64,000 bases of DNA from Ailurus styani (GCA_002007465.1 LNAC01000272.1:1700527-1764526), one strand, 5' to 3'. Numbered from the stretch's first letter, positions 45,656-56,884 are shown. Translations and numbers: made by a program. The notes: generated from the sequence alone by a model not told the origin.

Positions 45656-46183
45656 AAAAATCAGTTTTATTCAGGTGACAGTGGCAACATTATAATGCAT
45701 GGCTCTTAAATGTATGTTTGGTGAGTTTTGACAAATGTATGAACCCGTGTAGCCACCATCACACTGAAGCTACAGAATACTATTATTGCCCAGAAGAGTC
45801 CCCGGTTTACCTTTGCTGTAAGGAACCAGTAACGTGCACAGCCTTAGGCAGCCCCATATGGTAATATGTCTATTACCATAACTTAATTTTACTGTGAGAG
45901 AACTTCCTATAAATAAAATCATCAGCATATAATCGATTGTATCTGCTTCTTTTCCTCTGTGTATTATTCACTATGACATTCATCCATGTTTTGGTTTAAC
46001 AACAGTTCATTTATACTGTTGGTACTTCATGTATTTTGAAAGTCTGTTATTAGCTAATATGTTGATAGAAACATTTCTTTCTGTTACAAGGTCTTCTTTG
46101 TAAACTAACTTATTATTATTATGGCAAGATTTAATGTCTTGAAATATATTTTCCTGGTATTTTTTTTAAAGATTTATTTATTT

Positions 46184-46224
<41 letters not shown>

Positions 46225-46735
46225 CGAGCATGCCAGGGGGAGTAGCAGAGAAAGAAGGAGAAAGAAACTCAAGCAGACTCCACACTCAGCATGGAGCCCA
46301 ACATGGGGCTTGATCTCATGACAGTAAAATCATGACCTGAGCCGAAACCAAGAGTCAGATGCTTAACTGACTGCACCACCCAGGTGCCCCTATTTTCCTG
46401 GTATTAATATGCATAAGCTTTTTTATGCTTATCATTTGTGTAGTATATATTTTTCTACCATACGATTTTCAAATTTAAGTTTAAAGTGCAACTCCTTGTA
46501 AAAAACATGGAGTTGGATCTTTTTATCCAATCTGAAAATCTCTTTTAGAGTGTTTAATCCATTTACCTTTAATGTAATTATCAATATGATTGGACTTAAG
46601 TCTATCAACTTGTTATTTATTTCCTATTTGTTTACTCTATTCTTTGTTCCTTATTTCACAAATAGATTTTTAGAATTCTCTTTTCTATTGTTTTTAACAA
46701 CCTCTGTTATAATTTAATAATTGTCCTGAATGTTT
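45656..46735 (-). mobile_element. Old L1-lineage fragments (antisense), split by a SINE
   Basis: Antisense phrases: 'gagttttgacaaatgtatga', 'accgtgtagccaccatcac'-like text near 45745, and 'attcatccatgttttggttt' near 45978. After the SINE come 'ggatctttttatccaatctg' and 'ccatttacctttaatgtaat', which belong to antisense L1 ORF2. The two sides may derive from one old element. Confidence 0.6.
46162..46390 (-). mobile_element. CAN-SIN SINE (antisense) with (GA)n
   Basis: Tail 'aaagatttatttatttattt', an expanded (GA)n at about 46182-46215, then the right and left arms ending 'gcaccacccaggtgcccc'. A 15-bp exact target-site duplication 'tattttcctggtatt' (46147-46161, 46391-46405). Confidence 0.95.
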
Positions 46736-46744
46736 ATCAATACT

Positions 46745-47115
46745 AGAATGAAGAAATAATATGTAATATATTTGTACCATGGAGTAAATGAACTACTATT
46801 ATGTGCAACATGGATTCCATAAACACAATGAATGATTTCATCCAGGAAAAATAAAAAGACATGTTATATAATGGTATTCATCAAAATTTCAAAAACTGAC
46901 ATAAATAACGTATAGTGGTAGAAGTTAAAATGTTGGTTACCTCTGGTCACGAGGTAATGGCAGAAAGAGGTATGGTGTGGCTTATAGAAAGCTCACATGA
47001 TAATATTCTAGCATTATGTGGATATGTTCACCTAATAATATTCATTGGCCTGCGCACTCTGATTTTCGTATTTAAATTATATTTCAACTTAAAAAATTAC
47101 TCAAAACATCACAGC
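46745..47115 (+). mobile_element. Old L1M 3' end
   Basis: 'gagtaaatgaactactatta', 'tgtgcaacatggattccata', 'aaatgttggttacctctggt' and a closing AT-rich UTR ('aattatatttcaacttaaaa') form the sense L1M 3' end. It stands tail to tail with the antisense L1 to its left. Confidence 0.6.
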
Positions 47116-47309
47116 ATGAGGCACCAGCTAATGCCTTGTCAACTTTCAAAATATGAAAAATATAAATAACATTGTGAGATTTTAGTGACATTGATACTCT
47201 CACATAAAACCGTATACATTTCTGTGACTTTGAAATGTAATTTGGCAATAAAGCAAATCAAATTCCAGTAAAGGTCTGCTACAAACGTAGTTTTCTGGTT
47301 AGAGGATTT

Positions 47310-47460
47310 CACAACCAATCACGCTTTATCCTCACAATAAGTATGGAAAATAGGTGTTATTATCAACATCATACAGGGGAGCAAATAGATTCAGAACATT
47401 TAAATGTCTACTGAATGTCGTTGGACTAGTAAACCAGTAAGCTGAAATTCTTAGCCAGGA
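47310..47460 (-). mobile_element. MIR SINE (antisense)
   Basis: 'tttatcctcacaataagtat', 'aataggtgttattatcaaca' and 'tcatacaggggagcaaatag' follow the antisense MIR order. Confidence 0.65.
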
Positions 47461-47607
47461 CTACTATAACTATAGACATTTCTGAGAGTGAAATAAGACT
47501 CACCAAAATTTACCCAGGTGGGAAGTGAAAGCGTGGACCTTCAGATATGAGAAAAGTCCTGGATGCAACAAGACCTACATTATCATCATCTTACTTATAG
47601 TACAGAA

Positions 47608-47690
47608 AATCGAGGGCACGTACTGCATGGAGCATTGGGTGTGGTACATAAACACTGAATCTTGGAACACCGGGGGAAAAAAAGTCAAAA
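47608..47690 (+). mobile_element. Very short carnivore L1 3' tail
   Basis: 'gagggcacgtactgcatgga', 'gcattgggtgtggtacataa', 'acactgaatcttggaaca' and then an A run are the last ~80 bases of the L1 seen at 54285-54350. The upstream L1 sequence is absent. No clear target-site duplication was found. Confidence 0.8.
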
Positions 47691-47764
47691 CAGCCTCTCA
47701 AAACGGGTGCTTCTTTAAAGGATGCTTCTTAATGGCATATTATGGACATACTCTGTAAGCTTTT

Positions 47765-47978
47765 CATTTATTTATTTATTCGTGATCTTATTTATTTGTT
47801 TTGAGATAGAGAGTGTGTGAATGGAGGGGAGGGGCAGAGGGAGAGAGAGAATCTTAGCAGACTCCACACTGAGCTCAGAGCCCGACGTGGGGCTCATTCC
47901 CACGACTGTGAGATAATGACCTAAACCCAAATCAAGAGTCAGACACTCAACCGACTGAGCCATCCAGGCGCCCCTTAG
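47765..47978 (-). mobile_element. CAN-SIN SINE (antisense)
   Basis: 'tttatttatttattcgtgat' tail, 'gagagagagaatcttagcag', 'agcccgacgtggggctcatt' and head 'tgagccatccaggcgcccct'. Confidence 0.93.
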
Positions 47979-47989
47979 GTAGCCTTTTT

Positions 47990-48265
47990 AAAAAGGTAAT
48001 TATTAAATTTAAGAGACAGAGCAATGAGCTAAAAAAGAAAGAAGAGACAAACAAATGAAAAAACCAAACTCTTCACTACAGAGAACAAACTGCTGGTTAC
48101 CAGAGGGGAGATGGGGGGGTTTGGGGGAAGTAGGTGAAGGGGATGAAGAGCACAATTATCGTGGTGGGCACTGAGAAATGTACAGAATTGTCGAACCACT
48201 ATACTGTACACCTGAAACTACAGTAACACAGTACAGTGTGTGAACTACACTGGAATTTAAAAATA
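47990..48265 (+). mobile_element. Carnivore-type L1 3' end (different subfamily)
   Basis: 'aactgctggttaccagaggg', 'gcacaattatcgtggtgggc', 'ccactatactgtacacctga' and 'gtgtgtgaactacactggaa' plus a (TAAA)-rich tail make up a distinct L1 3' UTR type, unlike the copies at 20337 and 53481. Confidence 0.75.
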
Positions 48266-48309
48266 AATAAATGATTGACATAATTATATATTTTTATAAT
48301 AACTGACTC

Positions 48310-48600
48310 ATAAAAGCCCACAGAAGAGAGATGGTTGAATGAATGAATTTTCCAGCAACACAGGAAATGCTTAGAATATAATATTAAGTGAAAGACAAAA
48401 TAAATTCCACTGAGACTATGAGTATAACTATGTAAAAATTATGTGTGCATACATGAGAACTTGGTGACTAGATTCCCAGACGTGGAGAAAAGGGATATAT
48501 AACGACAATAGGGACTTTGGGTAAATTCAGAGATTTTGTTCCTCCTGTTTTATGGCTGCTAAAATAGTGTTTATGCAGTATATTAAAATGTAAAAATAAG
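48310..48600 (+). mobile_element. Old L1-lineage 3' region
   Basis: 'aatgcttagaatataatatt', 'aagtgaaagacaaaataaat', 'gagtataactatgtaaaaat' and 'tattaaaatgtaaaaataag' follow the L1M/HAL1 3' pattern. Confidence 0.5.
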
Positions 48601-48649
48601 AAACCAGCCGGAAAGGAAGAATGAGTCGTCCAGGCTATCAGGGGTAGGG

Positions 48650-48830
48650 TAGGTCTTTGCAAGACCTGCAATTTGATGCGAGTGCACTTGGGATAGCAGA
48701 ATCATAAATGTTTTAGAGAATAAAAGAATTTGGAGGGGTGGGGCTTAGAAAGAGTAAGTAGTTCTCCCGAGGTCACTTAATGTATTACTAGCAGTCAAGA
48801 CTAGAACACACCTATTTTGACTAAAATTAA
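48650..48830 (-). mobile_element. MIR SINE (antisense)
   Basis: 'aagtagttctcccgaggtca' and 'cttaatgtattactagcagt' followed by 'agactagaacaca' fit antisense MIR. Left border uncertain. Confidence 0.5.
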
Positions 48831-49143
48831 ATGAATTTAAAAATTGGACAGTTTAAACAACAACAATACTTAAAAACAAAAAACAAACAAACAAACAACC
48901 CCCCCAAAAAAACCCAGCTACTATCAGTAAAAGCAAAACTTGGCCAGGGATATATTGTTACATCGATCATTCATATTTAAATGACATAAGAAATATATAG
49001 TGTATCTAATTTATCTTATGACTGCTTTGTATTTATATGAAGCATTCTTAGCATTCTTAATAATCTTCCACCATGTAGCCAAATGTTGTGTAAGGACACT
49101 TAGACAAAAGAATGCTACAATATGCTTAAGTGTGTAATGTCTT
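48831..49143. other. Unassigned AT-rich sequence
   Basis: It contains an A-rich/(CAAA) patch at about 48868-48915 with a C6-7 run. Nothing else recognised. Confidence 0.4.
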
Positions 49144-49330
49144 GGGGCACCTGAGTGGCTCAGTTGGTTCAGCATCTGCCTTCAGCTCAGGTCATGATCT
49201 CAGGGTCCTGGGATGGAGCCCAGCATCAGGCTCCCTGCTCAACGGGGAGTCTGCTTCTCCCTCTGTCCCCTCTCTTTTGCTCTCACTCTCTCTCTCAAGT
49301 AAATAAATAAAATCTTCTTTAAAAAAAGTG
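49144..49330 (+). mobile_element. CAN-SIN SINE
   Basis: 'ggggcacctgagtggctcag', 'ggtcatgatctcagggtcct', 'gctccctgctcaacggggag', and 'aaataaataaaatcttc' tail. A short target-site duplication 'gtgtaat' lies on both sides. Confidence 0.94.
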
Positions 49331-50580
49331 TAATATAGCATCTATCTGATTCCTCAGATCCAGAAAATGCTCATTATCCATCTCTTTTTCCTCCCGTTGG
49401 CCTTTATTAGTCTCAGTCTTTAAACTCAAACATTTGGCACCATTTTCACGATGGCACCAACAAAATAATTTCCGTTCGCTTTGGTTGCTGAGAAGTAAAA
49501 AACAAACCCACCTCCTTCCTGTCTGCGATTAAGTTTAATGAGAGTAGGAGAAGCTAAAAAATAATATGGATGCACTAAGAGCATCATTTTAATTTATAGG
49601 AGCCGTCACCCTCCGCAGGACTAAAAGGGAGTTGGGACAAGCCCTCGTTAGAAAAGCAGTGGACACGCTGGAAAGAAAATTTGGGGGCGTCTTGGAAAAG
49701 GTGATTAAAAGTTAGATTTCCATGCTCTGTGCCAGTAGGTGCCGAGGAAGGAGGGGGGCTCAGGGTGTACAGTGGCTAGACAGACCATTAAATTGGTATT
49801 AAACACTTTTCCATATGAAGGAAGTGTCCTCCTGCCAACAGCCAGCAGTTGAGAGATCGGTTTCCACGCAAACGCTCTGCAAGAGGGCTGAGTAAACCTG
49901 GAAAGATCACGAGGTGACCGGGGTGAGAACCCAGGACGCGGAGCACGTCTGGCTCCACTTACTTGCAGGCTCGGGGAACTTGGCACAAAGCAGCGGGATG
50001 AAGGGCCTATATAAACACACAAACCCACTGACTCTTTTTTTCCATAGAATTAACTCAACCAGAAATAAGTTACAAAAATAGAACAAAGCTGGCTTCCATC
50101 AGCTTTCGCCGCACCAGCCCATAAAGGATTTCTTGTACCTTGTCCAAAGCAAAGTGGGAGAACGACAGCTCAGGGCCCGGGCTGCTCAGCGGTGGTTCCC
50201 TCGACTGACCATGGCCTGACCTCCTTCCAGAGTTGAGCTCTAACAAAGACCCCATTGAGCAAAATGCAGCCCATATGGAGCAGGGGGGTCTCCCAGACTG
50301 ACTTCCTCCCCGAAAATCCTCAAAGCGATTCATTTGCAAATTCTTCCTAATAAGTACCACGTGGATGCCTGGATACCCCTGAGATCTGGGTAAGAATTTC
50401 CTTGTGGCCCTCAGACCCTGACCTGTCTTGACTAACCCTTGGTATGAAACAGCAACATCAGCCTTACCGAGCAACCTCGGGCTGTCTGAAATAAAGAATG
50501 TCATAAACATTTGGAAGACATTTATAGATGGGTCTCCAACTCCCTTCACGTTTCCTGTCCTGGTAAATGCATTACGTTTA
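49331..50580. other. Unassigned single-copy-looking DNA
   Basis: About 1.25 kb with no repeat I can name. Minus-strand frames of 107 codons (49705-50028) and 159 codons (50070-50549) occur in moderately GC-rich DNA. Neither shows a recognisable domain, start context or splice arrangement, so I leave them uncalled. Confidence 0.4.
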
Positions 50581-50584
50581 GTGT

Positions 50585-50785
50585 GAAAGGTATCAGCTGT
50601 AGAATCAGATGGACCTGGACAATCCCATCGATGGAGAATGACCTTCCCCAGTTATGTGCACTGGTCTGGCCTCAGGGTCTGTATTAGAAAAATGAGAACA
50701 GCACCTACTTTACAGGGTGTTTGAGAGAAGTAAGGACGGGAAGTCAGTCTAGCATCTGACACATGGAAATGCAATGAACCTGAGC
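50585..50785 (+). mobile_element. MIR SINE
   Basis: 'gctgtagaatcagatggacc', 'agggtctgtattagaaaaat', 'gagaacagcacctactttac', 'agggtgtttgagagaagtaa' give the MIR core and 3' half. Confidence 0.75.
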
Positions 50786-52795
50786 TCCCTGCTCTTCTCC
50801 CACACAGAATTCGACCTCCATTTCATGACGGTCCGCTATGTCTGTTAAGATTAGCAAGTCGTGGGGGGCATCGTTTGGGGGATTATAAATAATGGTTTGA
50901 AGTCATGGTCAGAAATTTCTTATAGAATGGTGTTGGAAAATGTCTCTGGCTTCAGGCCACCCCATCAGCCCACACCCTGCCTTTGTGTCAGGGGCTTTAA
51001 AAGCAGGCAGAAGTTAAGGGTGCTTATGCGGAGGTCAACTCACAAAAGCCAAAGTGAAATCAGCATGTGCTAACGCCGGAGAGATGCTCAGAAAAGAAAG
51101 ACACTGCAAGTATCATAAAATCAATGACTTCTGCACCAAGTGTGGCTTTTCCCATTGACCTCTACCCAGAATCCATTGTCTTCTCACAAAAGATAGGTTT
51201 TATAGCCACATAAAATCCCTGCTGCTTGCCAGGGCGTGGCTCAGAGGAAGACGAAGTGTTATGTGAAGGGCATGCAGACCAGAGTGGAGCTGTGGCCTCA
51301 GGAGGGAGGCTGGGCCTCTGTTCAACATGGACATGGCCATTTGTTTGGACATGGACATTTGTTTTGAAGCATACACATCTCAAGCCCCTGGCTTTGCAAA
51401 GATCTGTAGAGTGCCTGTCTCAAAAATGGGATGCCAAAAGATGGGAACGGTATAAGACTCTGCACCTGCCTGTGACAGATCTCGGCTCAGTGAGGACAGA
51501 AAACCTGAGGTTGTTGGTTGGTCTGTGGGTTTGATAACATCAGGGCGATGAGTATAAGCACATGAGCTGTGGGGAGACAAAGGACATTCCAGAGATACGC
51601 AGCATTAGACGATGAGGAAGGACCCGCTCAGCCCCAGCCAGAGCAAAAACATTTCTCTCAGCCACATCTGGGTCGGGAATTCACCGATTCCCCTGGGGAG
51701 AATGGGTTGGGAGTTTCTGCCAGAATCGTATTTTATGTTATTTGTCATCCCTTGTAGATGTATGCTGTCATTAATTCTTCAAATAAACTGTGAGGGTAGT
51801 TCAGTCCGTGATGCAGGGGATGCTGTCATTCTCACTAAGCTTCCTGGGGTTCCTATGGAAGGAACTCCCTCAGGAATAGTGAGAGATCTTTATCTGAATT
51901 CAATAGGCCTAAGAAATCATTTAGATCAGAATCCTAGGGGTAAGGGCGGAGGACAGACCCTCAGACATCTCAGGCTTGCACCGTGGGAACGTGAACTCCA
52001 CTGTGCACAAAGCCTCAGAATGTTCACAGGATATAGGACCCTCTTGAGTGAATTATTTTAGGGAAAAAAATACTGTTTTTTTCCTTAAGCATTATTCCAG
52101 ACATCTGTCTATGCATACATTTAGATCAGTAAAGTCAGTGATGTCACAAAATCGAAAGGTAAAGACCAGGAGATGGGAGGGCCTGTCAGGACGATTAAGA
52201 GCCACCTCTGTAAATGCAGGAGTTAATGCCATCCCAACTGCATTACACTGCAACTTTCAGCTACCCATAAGAATCATTTGTTTTTTATTTGGTCACCATT
52301 TTGGGGAGTTCACAGCCCTAGATGAATCCTTCTACCTTTTCATAGGTTGATTACTGTTAGTGAATTTTGTTGGTGTTGTTGTAAAAAATTTACATTCATT
52401 TCGTTATGTGTGATGAGATAGTTTTCTTATTATTATTAATTATGATTTATGCTTACTCCATCCTCTTAATTTATAATTCAACAATGTTTTGCTCATTGGC
52501 ATTTATGTGTCCCATGTACAGAGTTGTATATGGGGCTGAACTCTCCTATCAGTGCATCAGTGGTATCATTCATGGTCCACAATTAGCCAGGAAATAAGCT
52601 GTGTTCACCATACCTGTGCTTTCAAGAAGGAGGCCAGCCAGCTAGGGATGATCCTATGAAATAGTGGAACTCAAACCCAATATATCGCAGGTGAATAAAA
52701 GAAAACTTGCTCCCCTAGACTTGGGTTGTAGTTCTCATATCCTATGTCCCATTTTTGTGGGTGTCTGCTTGCTGGATAACTAAAAAGACAACTTT
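50786..52795. other. Unassigned sequence
   Basis: Two kilobases without a gene or a repeat I can name. Frames up to 149 codons (51612-52061 plus) show no domain. Confidence 0.4.
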
Positions 52796-53004
52796 GGGGG
52801 ACCCGAGTGGCTCAGTTGGTTAAGCACCTGCCTTCGGCTCAGGTCATGATCCCAGTGTCCTGGGATCAAGCCCCACATCAGGCTCCCTGCTCTGCAGGGA
52901 ACCTGCTTCTCCCTCTCTCTCTGCTGCTTCCCTTGCTTTTATGCTCGCACTCTCTCTCTTTCTCTCTATCAAATAAATAAATTCTTAAATAAATAAATAA
53001 ATAG
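52796..53004 (+). mobile_element. CAN-SIN SINE
   Basis: 'gacccgagtggctcagttgg', 'ggtcatgatcccagtgtcct', 'gctccctgctctgcaggga', right arm with (TC)n, tail expanded to 'aaataaataaataa'. Imperfect target-site duplication 'agacaacttt'/'agacatcttt'. Confidence 0.94.
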
Positions 53005-53480
53005 ACATCTTTTGATAACCACACTCCTTATAATAAATTATTTAGAGCAACTCTGATTTTAATCCCAATAGTCCATGTCCAAGTTATAGCTCAGATATTT
53101 CTGCTTATGACCATAAGCTTCTTAAGACAGAAACACAGAAAACAAAACAAAACACCACAATAAAAATCCAACCCATCACACCCTCCACCTTCCCCCAAAG
53201 TTGTGATACCAAGTGTCCAAAGTTTTATTTAGGAAAATAGGTACCATGTCTCCGAATGACAATAATGCTATAACACCATTTATAGTTTGACTTGGCTTAT
53301 TGTCTTCATCAATTCCTTAAAAAATTGTTAGAGTCTACGAACACAGTTAAAGGATTGAGAACTTTCCCTGGGACTTGGGGGAAAGGGAAAGATTTTTAAA
53401 AATGATGAAGGAAAAGAAAAGTAATTGTCATTCACCATCAGTGGCCTGAATACAAGTTGGTATAACTTTTGGGGTGGGAC
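53005..53480. other. Unassigned sequence
   Basis: No recognised gene or repeat up to the L1 border. Confidence 0.4.
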
Positions 53481-54377
53481 AAAAAACATAATCATGTCAA
53501 AAAATGGGCAGAAGACATGAACAGACACTTCTCCAAAGAAGACATACAAATGGCTAACAGACACATGAAAAGATGTTCATCATCATTAGCCATCAGGGAA
53601 ATTCAAATCAAAACCACATTGAGATACCACCTTACACCAGTTAGAATGGCCAAAATTAACAGGACAGGAAAGAAAAAGTGTTGGAGAGGATGTGGAGAAA
53701 GAGGAACCCTCTTACACTGTTAGCGGGAATGCAAGTTGGTGCAGCTACTTCGCAAAATAGTGTGGAGATTCCTCAAAAAATTAAAAATAGAGCTACCCTA
53801 TGACCCTGCAATTGCACTACTGGGTATTTACCCCAAAGATACAGATGTAGTGAAAAGAAGGGCCATATGTACCCCAATGTTCATAGCAGCAATGTCCACA
53901 ATCACCAAACTGTGGAAAGAGCCCAGATGCCCTTCAACAGACAAATGGATAAAGAAGATGTGGTCCATACACACAATGGAATATTACACAGCCATCAGAA
54001 AGGATGAACACCCAACTTTTGTATCAACATGGACGGGACTGGAGGAGATTATGCTGAGTGAAATAAGTCAAGCAGAGAAAGACAATTATCATATGGTTTC
54101 ACATATATGTGGAATATAAGGAATAACATGGAGGGCATTAGGAGAAGGAAAGGAAAAGTGAATTGCAGTAAATCAGAAGGGGAGATGAAAGATGAGAGAT
54201 TGTGGACTCTGAGAAACAAACTGAGGGTTATGGAAGGGAGGAGGGTAGGAGGATGGGCGAGCTTGGTGGTGGGTATTAAGGAGGACATGTATTGCATGGA
54301 GCACTGGGTGTGGTACATAAACAATGAACCTTGGAACACTGAAAAAAAATAAAATTAAATTAAGATATTAAAAAAAA
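53481..54377 (+). mobile_element. Carnivore LINE-1, 5'-truncated, ORF2 C-terminus and 3' UTR
   Basis: Encodes the C-terminal ~210 residues of ORF2p in one frame (53481-54119). It runs from '[20 protein letters not shown]' through '[15 protein letters not shown]' (the Cys-rich end) and 'KLKIELPYDPAIALLGIYPK' to the stop after 'MVSHICGI'. One in-frame stop at 53721-53723 replaces the tryptophan expected after 'LLHC' (TGG to TAG). The 3' UTR ends in the 'gcactgggtgtggtacataa' type and an A-rich tail. Possible imperfect target-site duplication 'ttgggg(gg)tggga' near 53469 and 54378. A 3'-end remnant, not mobile by itself. Confidence 0.93.
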
Positions 54378-54384
54378 TTGGGGG

Positions 54385-54710
54385 GTGGGAAACTTAGCAA
54401 TATCCATTAAAATTGAAGACACTTTATATCCTATGGCAGTTCTACATCTGGAAATATGAAGTATTCTCACAGTAGGTGCTCGAGAATATTATCACAAAGA
54501 TGATCACAGCAGCGTCATCGGCCATATTGAAAACCGGAAAACAAATCTCTACCAACAGACGAGTGGCTGGATCAATCCTGATTTATTCACATTGTGGTCT
54601 ATTCTGCAACCATGACAAAGAAACAAGTACAGAAACGGAAAGATCTCCAAGAAAAAGTTGTCATGAGAAACACAATAATAAATCCCAAATATGTCAGAAT
54701 CCAAGTCTAA
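54385..54710 (+). mobile_element. Old L1M ORF2 3' part
   Basis: 'tatggcagttctacatctgg', '...gatgatcacagcagcgtcat', 'tctaccaacagacgagtggc', 'tctattctgcaaccatgaca' follow the L1M ORF2 end in order. It lies directly after the younger L1, which may have inserted into it. Confidence 0.6.
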
Positions 54711-54729
54711 CTGGTGATAACATTAGCAA

Positions 54730-54925
54730 GGATCATAACCAGTGTTTATTAAGAGTTTGCTACAAGCCAAGTCAGCTGTAAGTACTTTATGTGAGCTGTG
54801 TCTCCTTCAGACCTTATAAAAGCCCCTTGAGCTAGTTGCTATTGTTAGGGCTGTTTCACAAATAAAAATAAATACTCAAGTGCAGAGACAAAAATAACTT
54901 GTTCAAAGTCACATAGACCCCAAAG
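54730..54925 (-). mobile_element. MIR SINE (antisense)
   Basis: 'taagtactttatgtgagctg', 'cttataaaagccccttgagc', 'ttgttcaaagtcacatagac' follow antisense MIR. Confidence 0.7.
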
Positions 54926-55083
54926 TGAAAAGGACAGTCCTCTGAGTGTAGGGAGGAAGAATAGGAAAAGAAAGATAGAACTCTCATTTGACTCCATTTA
55001 TTTTATATTATTTAATTTTTGGATGAGATTAAGTATTCACATCCTATAAAAATTGCTTAACTGCTTAAAAATAAGTAATCTAT
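54926..55083. other. Unassigned short spacer
   Basis: AT-rich, nothing recognised. Confidence 0.35.
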
Positions 55084-55257
55084 GGGGTGCCTGGATGGCT
55101 CAGTGGTTAAGCATCTGACTCTGGATCTCCACTGGTCATGATTTTGGGGGTGTGGGATGAAGTCCCACCTTGGGCTCTGCCCTCAATGCCAAGTCTGTTT
55201 GTCCCTCTCCCTCTGCTCCCCCTGCGTGCATGCTCATGCTCTAAGATAGATAGATAG
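55084..55257 (+). mobile_element. CAN-SIN SINE with long tetranucleotide tail
   Basis: 'ggggtgcctggatggctcag', 'aagcatctgactctggatct', '...atgaagtcccaccttgg', 'cctgcgtgcatgctcatgct'. Its 3' tail has become a GATA/AAAT microsatellite, annotated separately. Confidence 0.93.
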
Positions 55258-55258
55258 A

Positions 55259-55317
<59 letters not shown>
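55244..55317. repeat. (GATA)n then (AAAT)n microsatellite
   Basis: About four GATA units followed by about 15 AAAT units, grown from the SINE tail. Confidence 0.97.
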
Positions 55318-55320
<3 letters not shown>

Positions 55321-56467
55321 TTTTAAGTGATATACAAGATAGTCCCAGGAATTGCAATGTATTGGAACCAATATGAGTCGTTTCACCACCTGGAGGTACA
55401 AATAAATGGCATCTCTTTTAGTTTTCGAATTGTTGGCCCCCTCACTCCCCAAGTCCATTGGCTCCTAACCTCAGGCAAAGAGAGAAAAAGGAGAGTAAGA
55501 AGAGTCACCACTAGCACCATTTCGCATTGAGCCCCCTCAGTCTGGAGGAGTTTTGCCCTCTCCTACGACCAGCAGATTCCCAGATGGGCTGGAGTAACTG
55601 AGGTTTACCAGAACAGACCACTCATCCCTTGGTGGACTGGCCACCCTGAGGCCACAGTCCTGGCTTTGCAGAAAACTAATTAAGGCTTCCTCTAAACACT
55701 GCTTTGTGATTGCGTGTGTTGTGTCCCTGTTAAACATGTTTCTTTGTATTTTTCTATCCTCCATCCTTGGCACAAGTGTCTTGGAATGTATTCCATGTGC
55801 ACAAGTACAAATATTAATCTCTCTAAATATCCTATCTCTGTGACACTGGCTGTCTGTGAAGATAAAGTTTCCAGGAGTAGCCCTGGGAAGAGGGAAATGC
55901 AAAGACATAGAACCCACAGTGCCAAAAAATAAAAATCTCCTGATACCTGGGAGAGAATAAAGATTCAAGGGAGCAAACTAACAAAGATTGGTATTTGAGA
56001 TGTTACCGAAATCCTCCCATACGTCTTCATGTCTATGAGGTAAGGAAAAGACATCCTTCCTGCCTCTGCGTCCCACCTTCTGAGTATATTTTTTCACATC
56101 ATTTTTAAAAATGAATATGATTGTTAATTTCTTTGTCAGAATTAATTGCAGGACTAAATTTCATCTTCTACGGGCACTTGAAACCATACAGATCCTTGTT
56201 AGCTAACAGTTACTCTCATCCTAAATTCCCCAAAGCCAGCAAAGAATGTCAGAAAATGCAATGAAATTAATAATTGCTGGAGAAATATGCCAAATACTAC
56301 AATGTTCCAAAAAAAAAATGCCTGGCTCATATTAATAAATTTTTTTAGGCCCATATCATCTCCTCAATATTTTCTCAGTACTGCAAGAATCAACTAATAA
56401 GTAAGTATGTCAGCTGATAGTCAGATCATGGTGTTGGTAGACAGAAATAAGTAAAAAAGGGTCCTTC
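55318..56467. other. Unassigned sequence
   Basis: About 1.15 kb. A 143-codon minus frame (55537-55968) and overlapping shorter frames on the other strand show no recognisable domain. Nothing else is seen. Confidence 0.4.
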
Positions 56468-56485
56468 AAAAAATACGGTCCTTAA

Positions 56486-56684
56486 GGGCTCCTGGGTGGC
56501 TCAGTGGGTTAAAGCCTCTGCTTTCAGCTCAGGTCATGATCTCAGCGTCCTGGGATCGAGGCCCGCATCGGGCTCTCTGCTCAGCAGGAAGCCTGCTTCC
56601 TCCTCTCCCTGTTTCTCAGCCTTGCCTCTCTGCCTACTTGTAATCTCTCTCTCTGTGTCAAATAAATAAATAAAATATTTAAAA
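56486..56684 (+). mobile_element. CAN-SIN SINE with 18-bp TSD
   Basis: Full-length. An 18-bp exact target-site duplication 'aaaaaatacggtccttaa' (56468-56485, 56685-56702). It shares 'agcgtcc', 'gatcgaggcccgcatcggg' and 'cttgtaatctctctct' with the SINE at 1113. Confidence 0.97.
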
Positions 56685-56702
56685 AAAAAATACGGTCCTT
56701 AA

Positions 56703-56884
56703 AATAAAGGCTAAAAAATGTAATATTTTAAAAGTCATATTCATGACTTCCAAATAAATGATACAAAATGAAAGACTGGGAATATAAAAATCTATCAAGA
56801 AAGAAAAAAAGGAAACAAATCAATTAAAGGCTGTTACAAGTAGGACATATTTTTTTTATCTTTTATATTTGTCTTTCACAAGAA
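56703..56884. other. Unassigned AT-rich spacer
   Basis: Nothing recognised. Confidence 0.35.

Noticed and set aside
50070..50549. 159-codon minus-strand frame in unassigned DNA
   Set aside because: Considered as an exon or small gene, but it shows no domain, signal peptide or splice architecture. Kept only as unassigned sequence.
53736..54119. Apparent protein with reverse-transcriptase-like C-terminus as a possible gene
   Set aside because: It is the C-terminal stub of L1 ORF2 in a 5'-truncated element. The frames at 20269-20664 and 5284-5538 (minus) are the same case.
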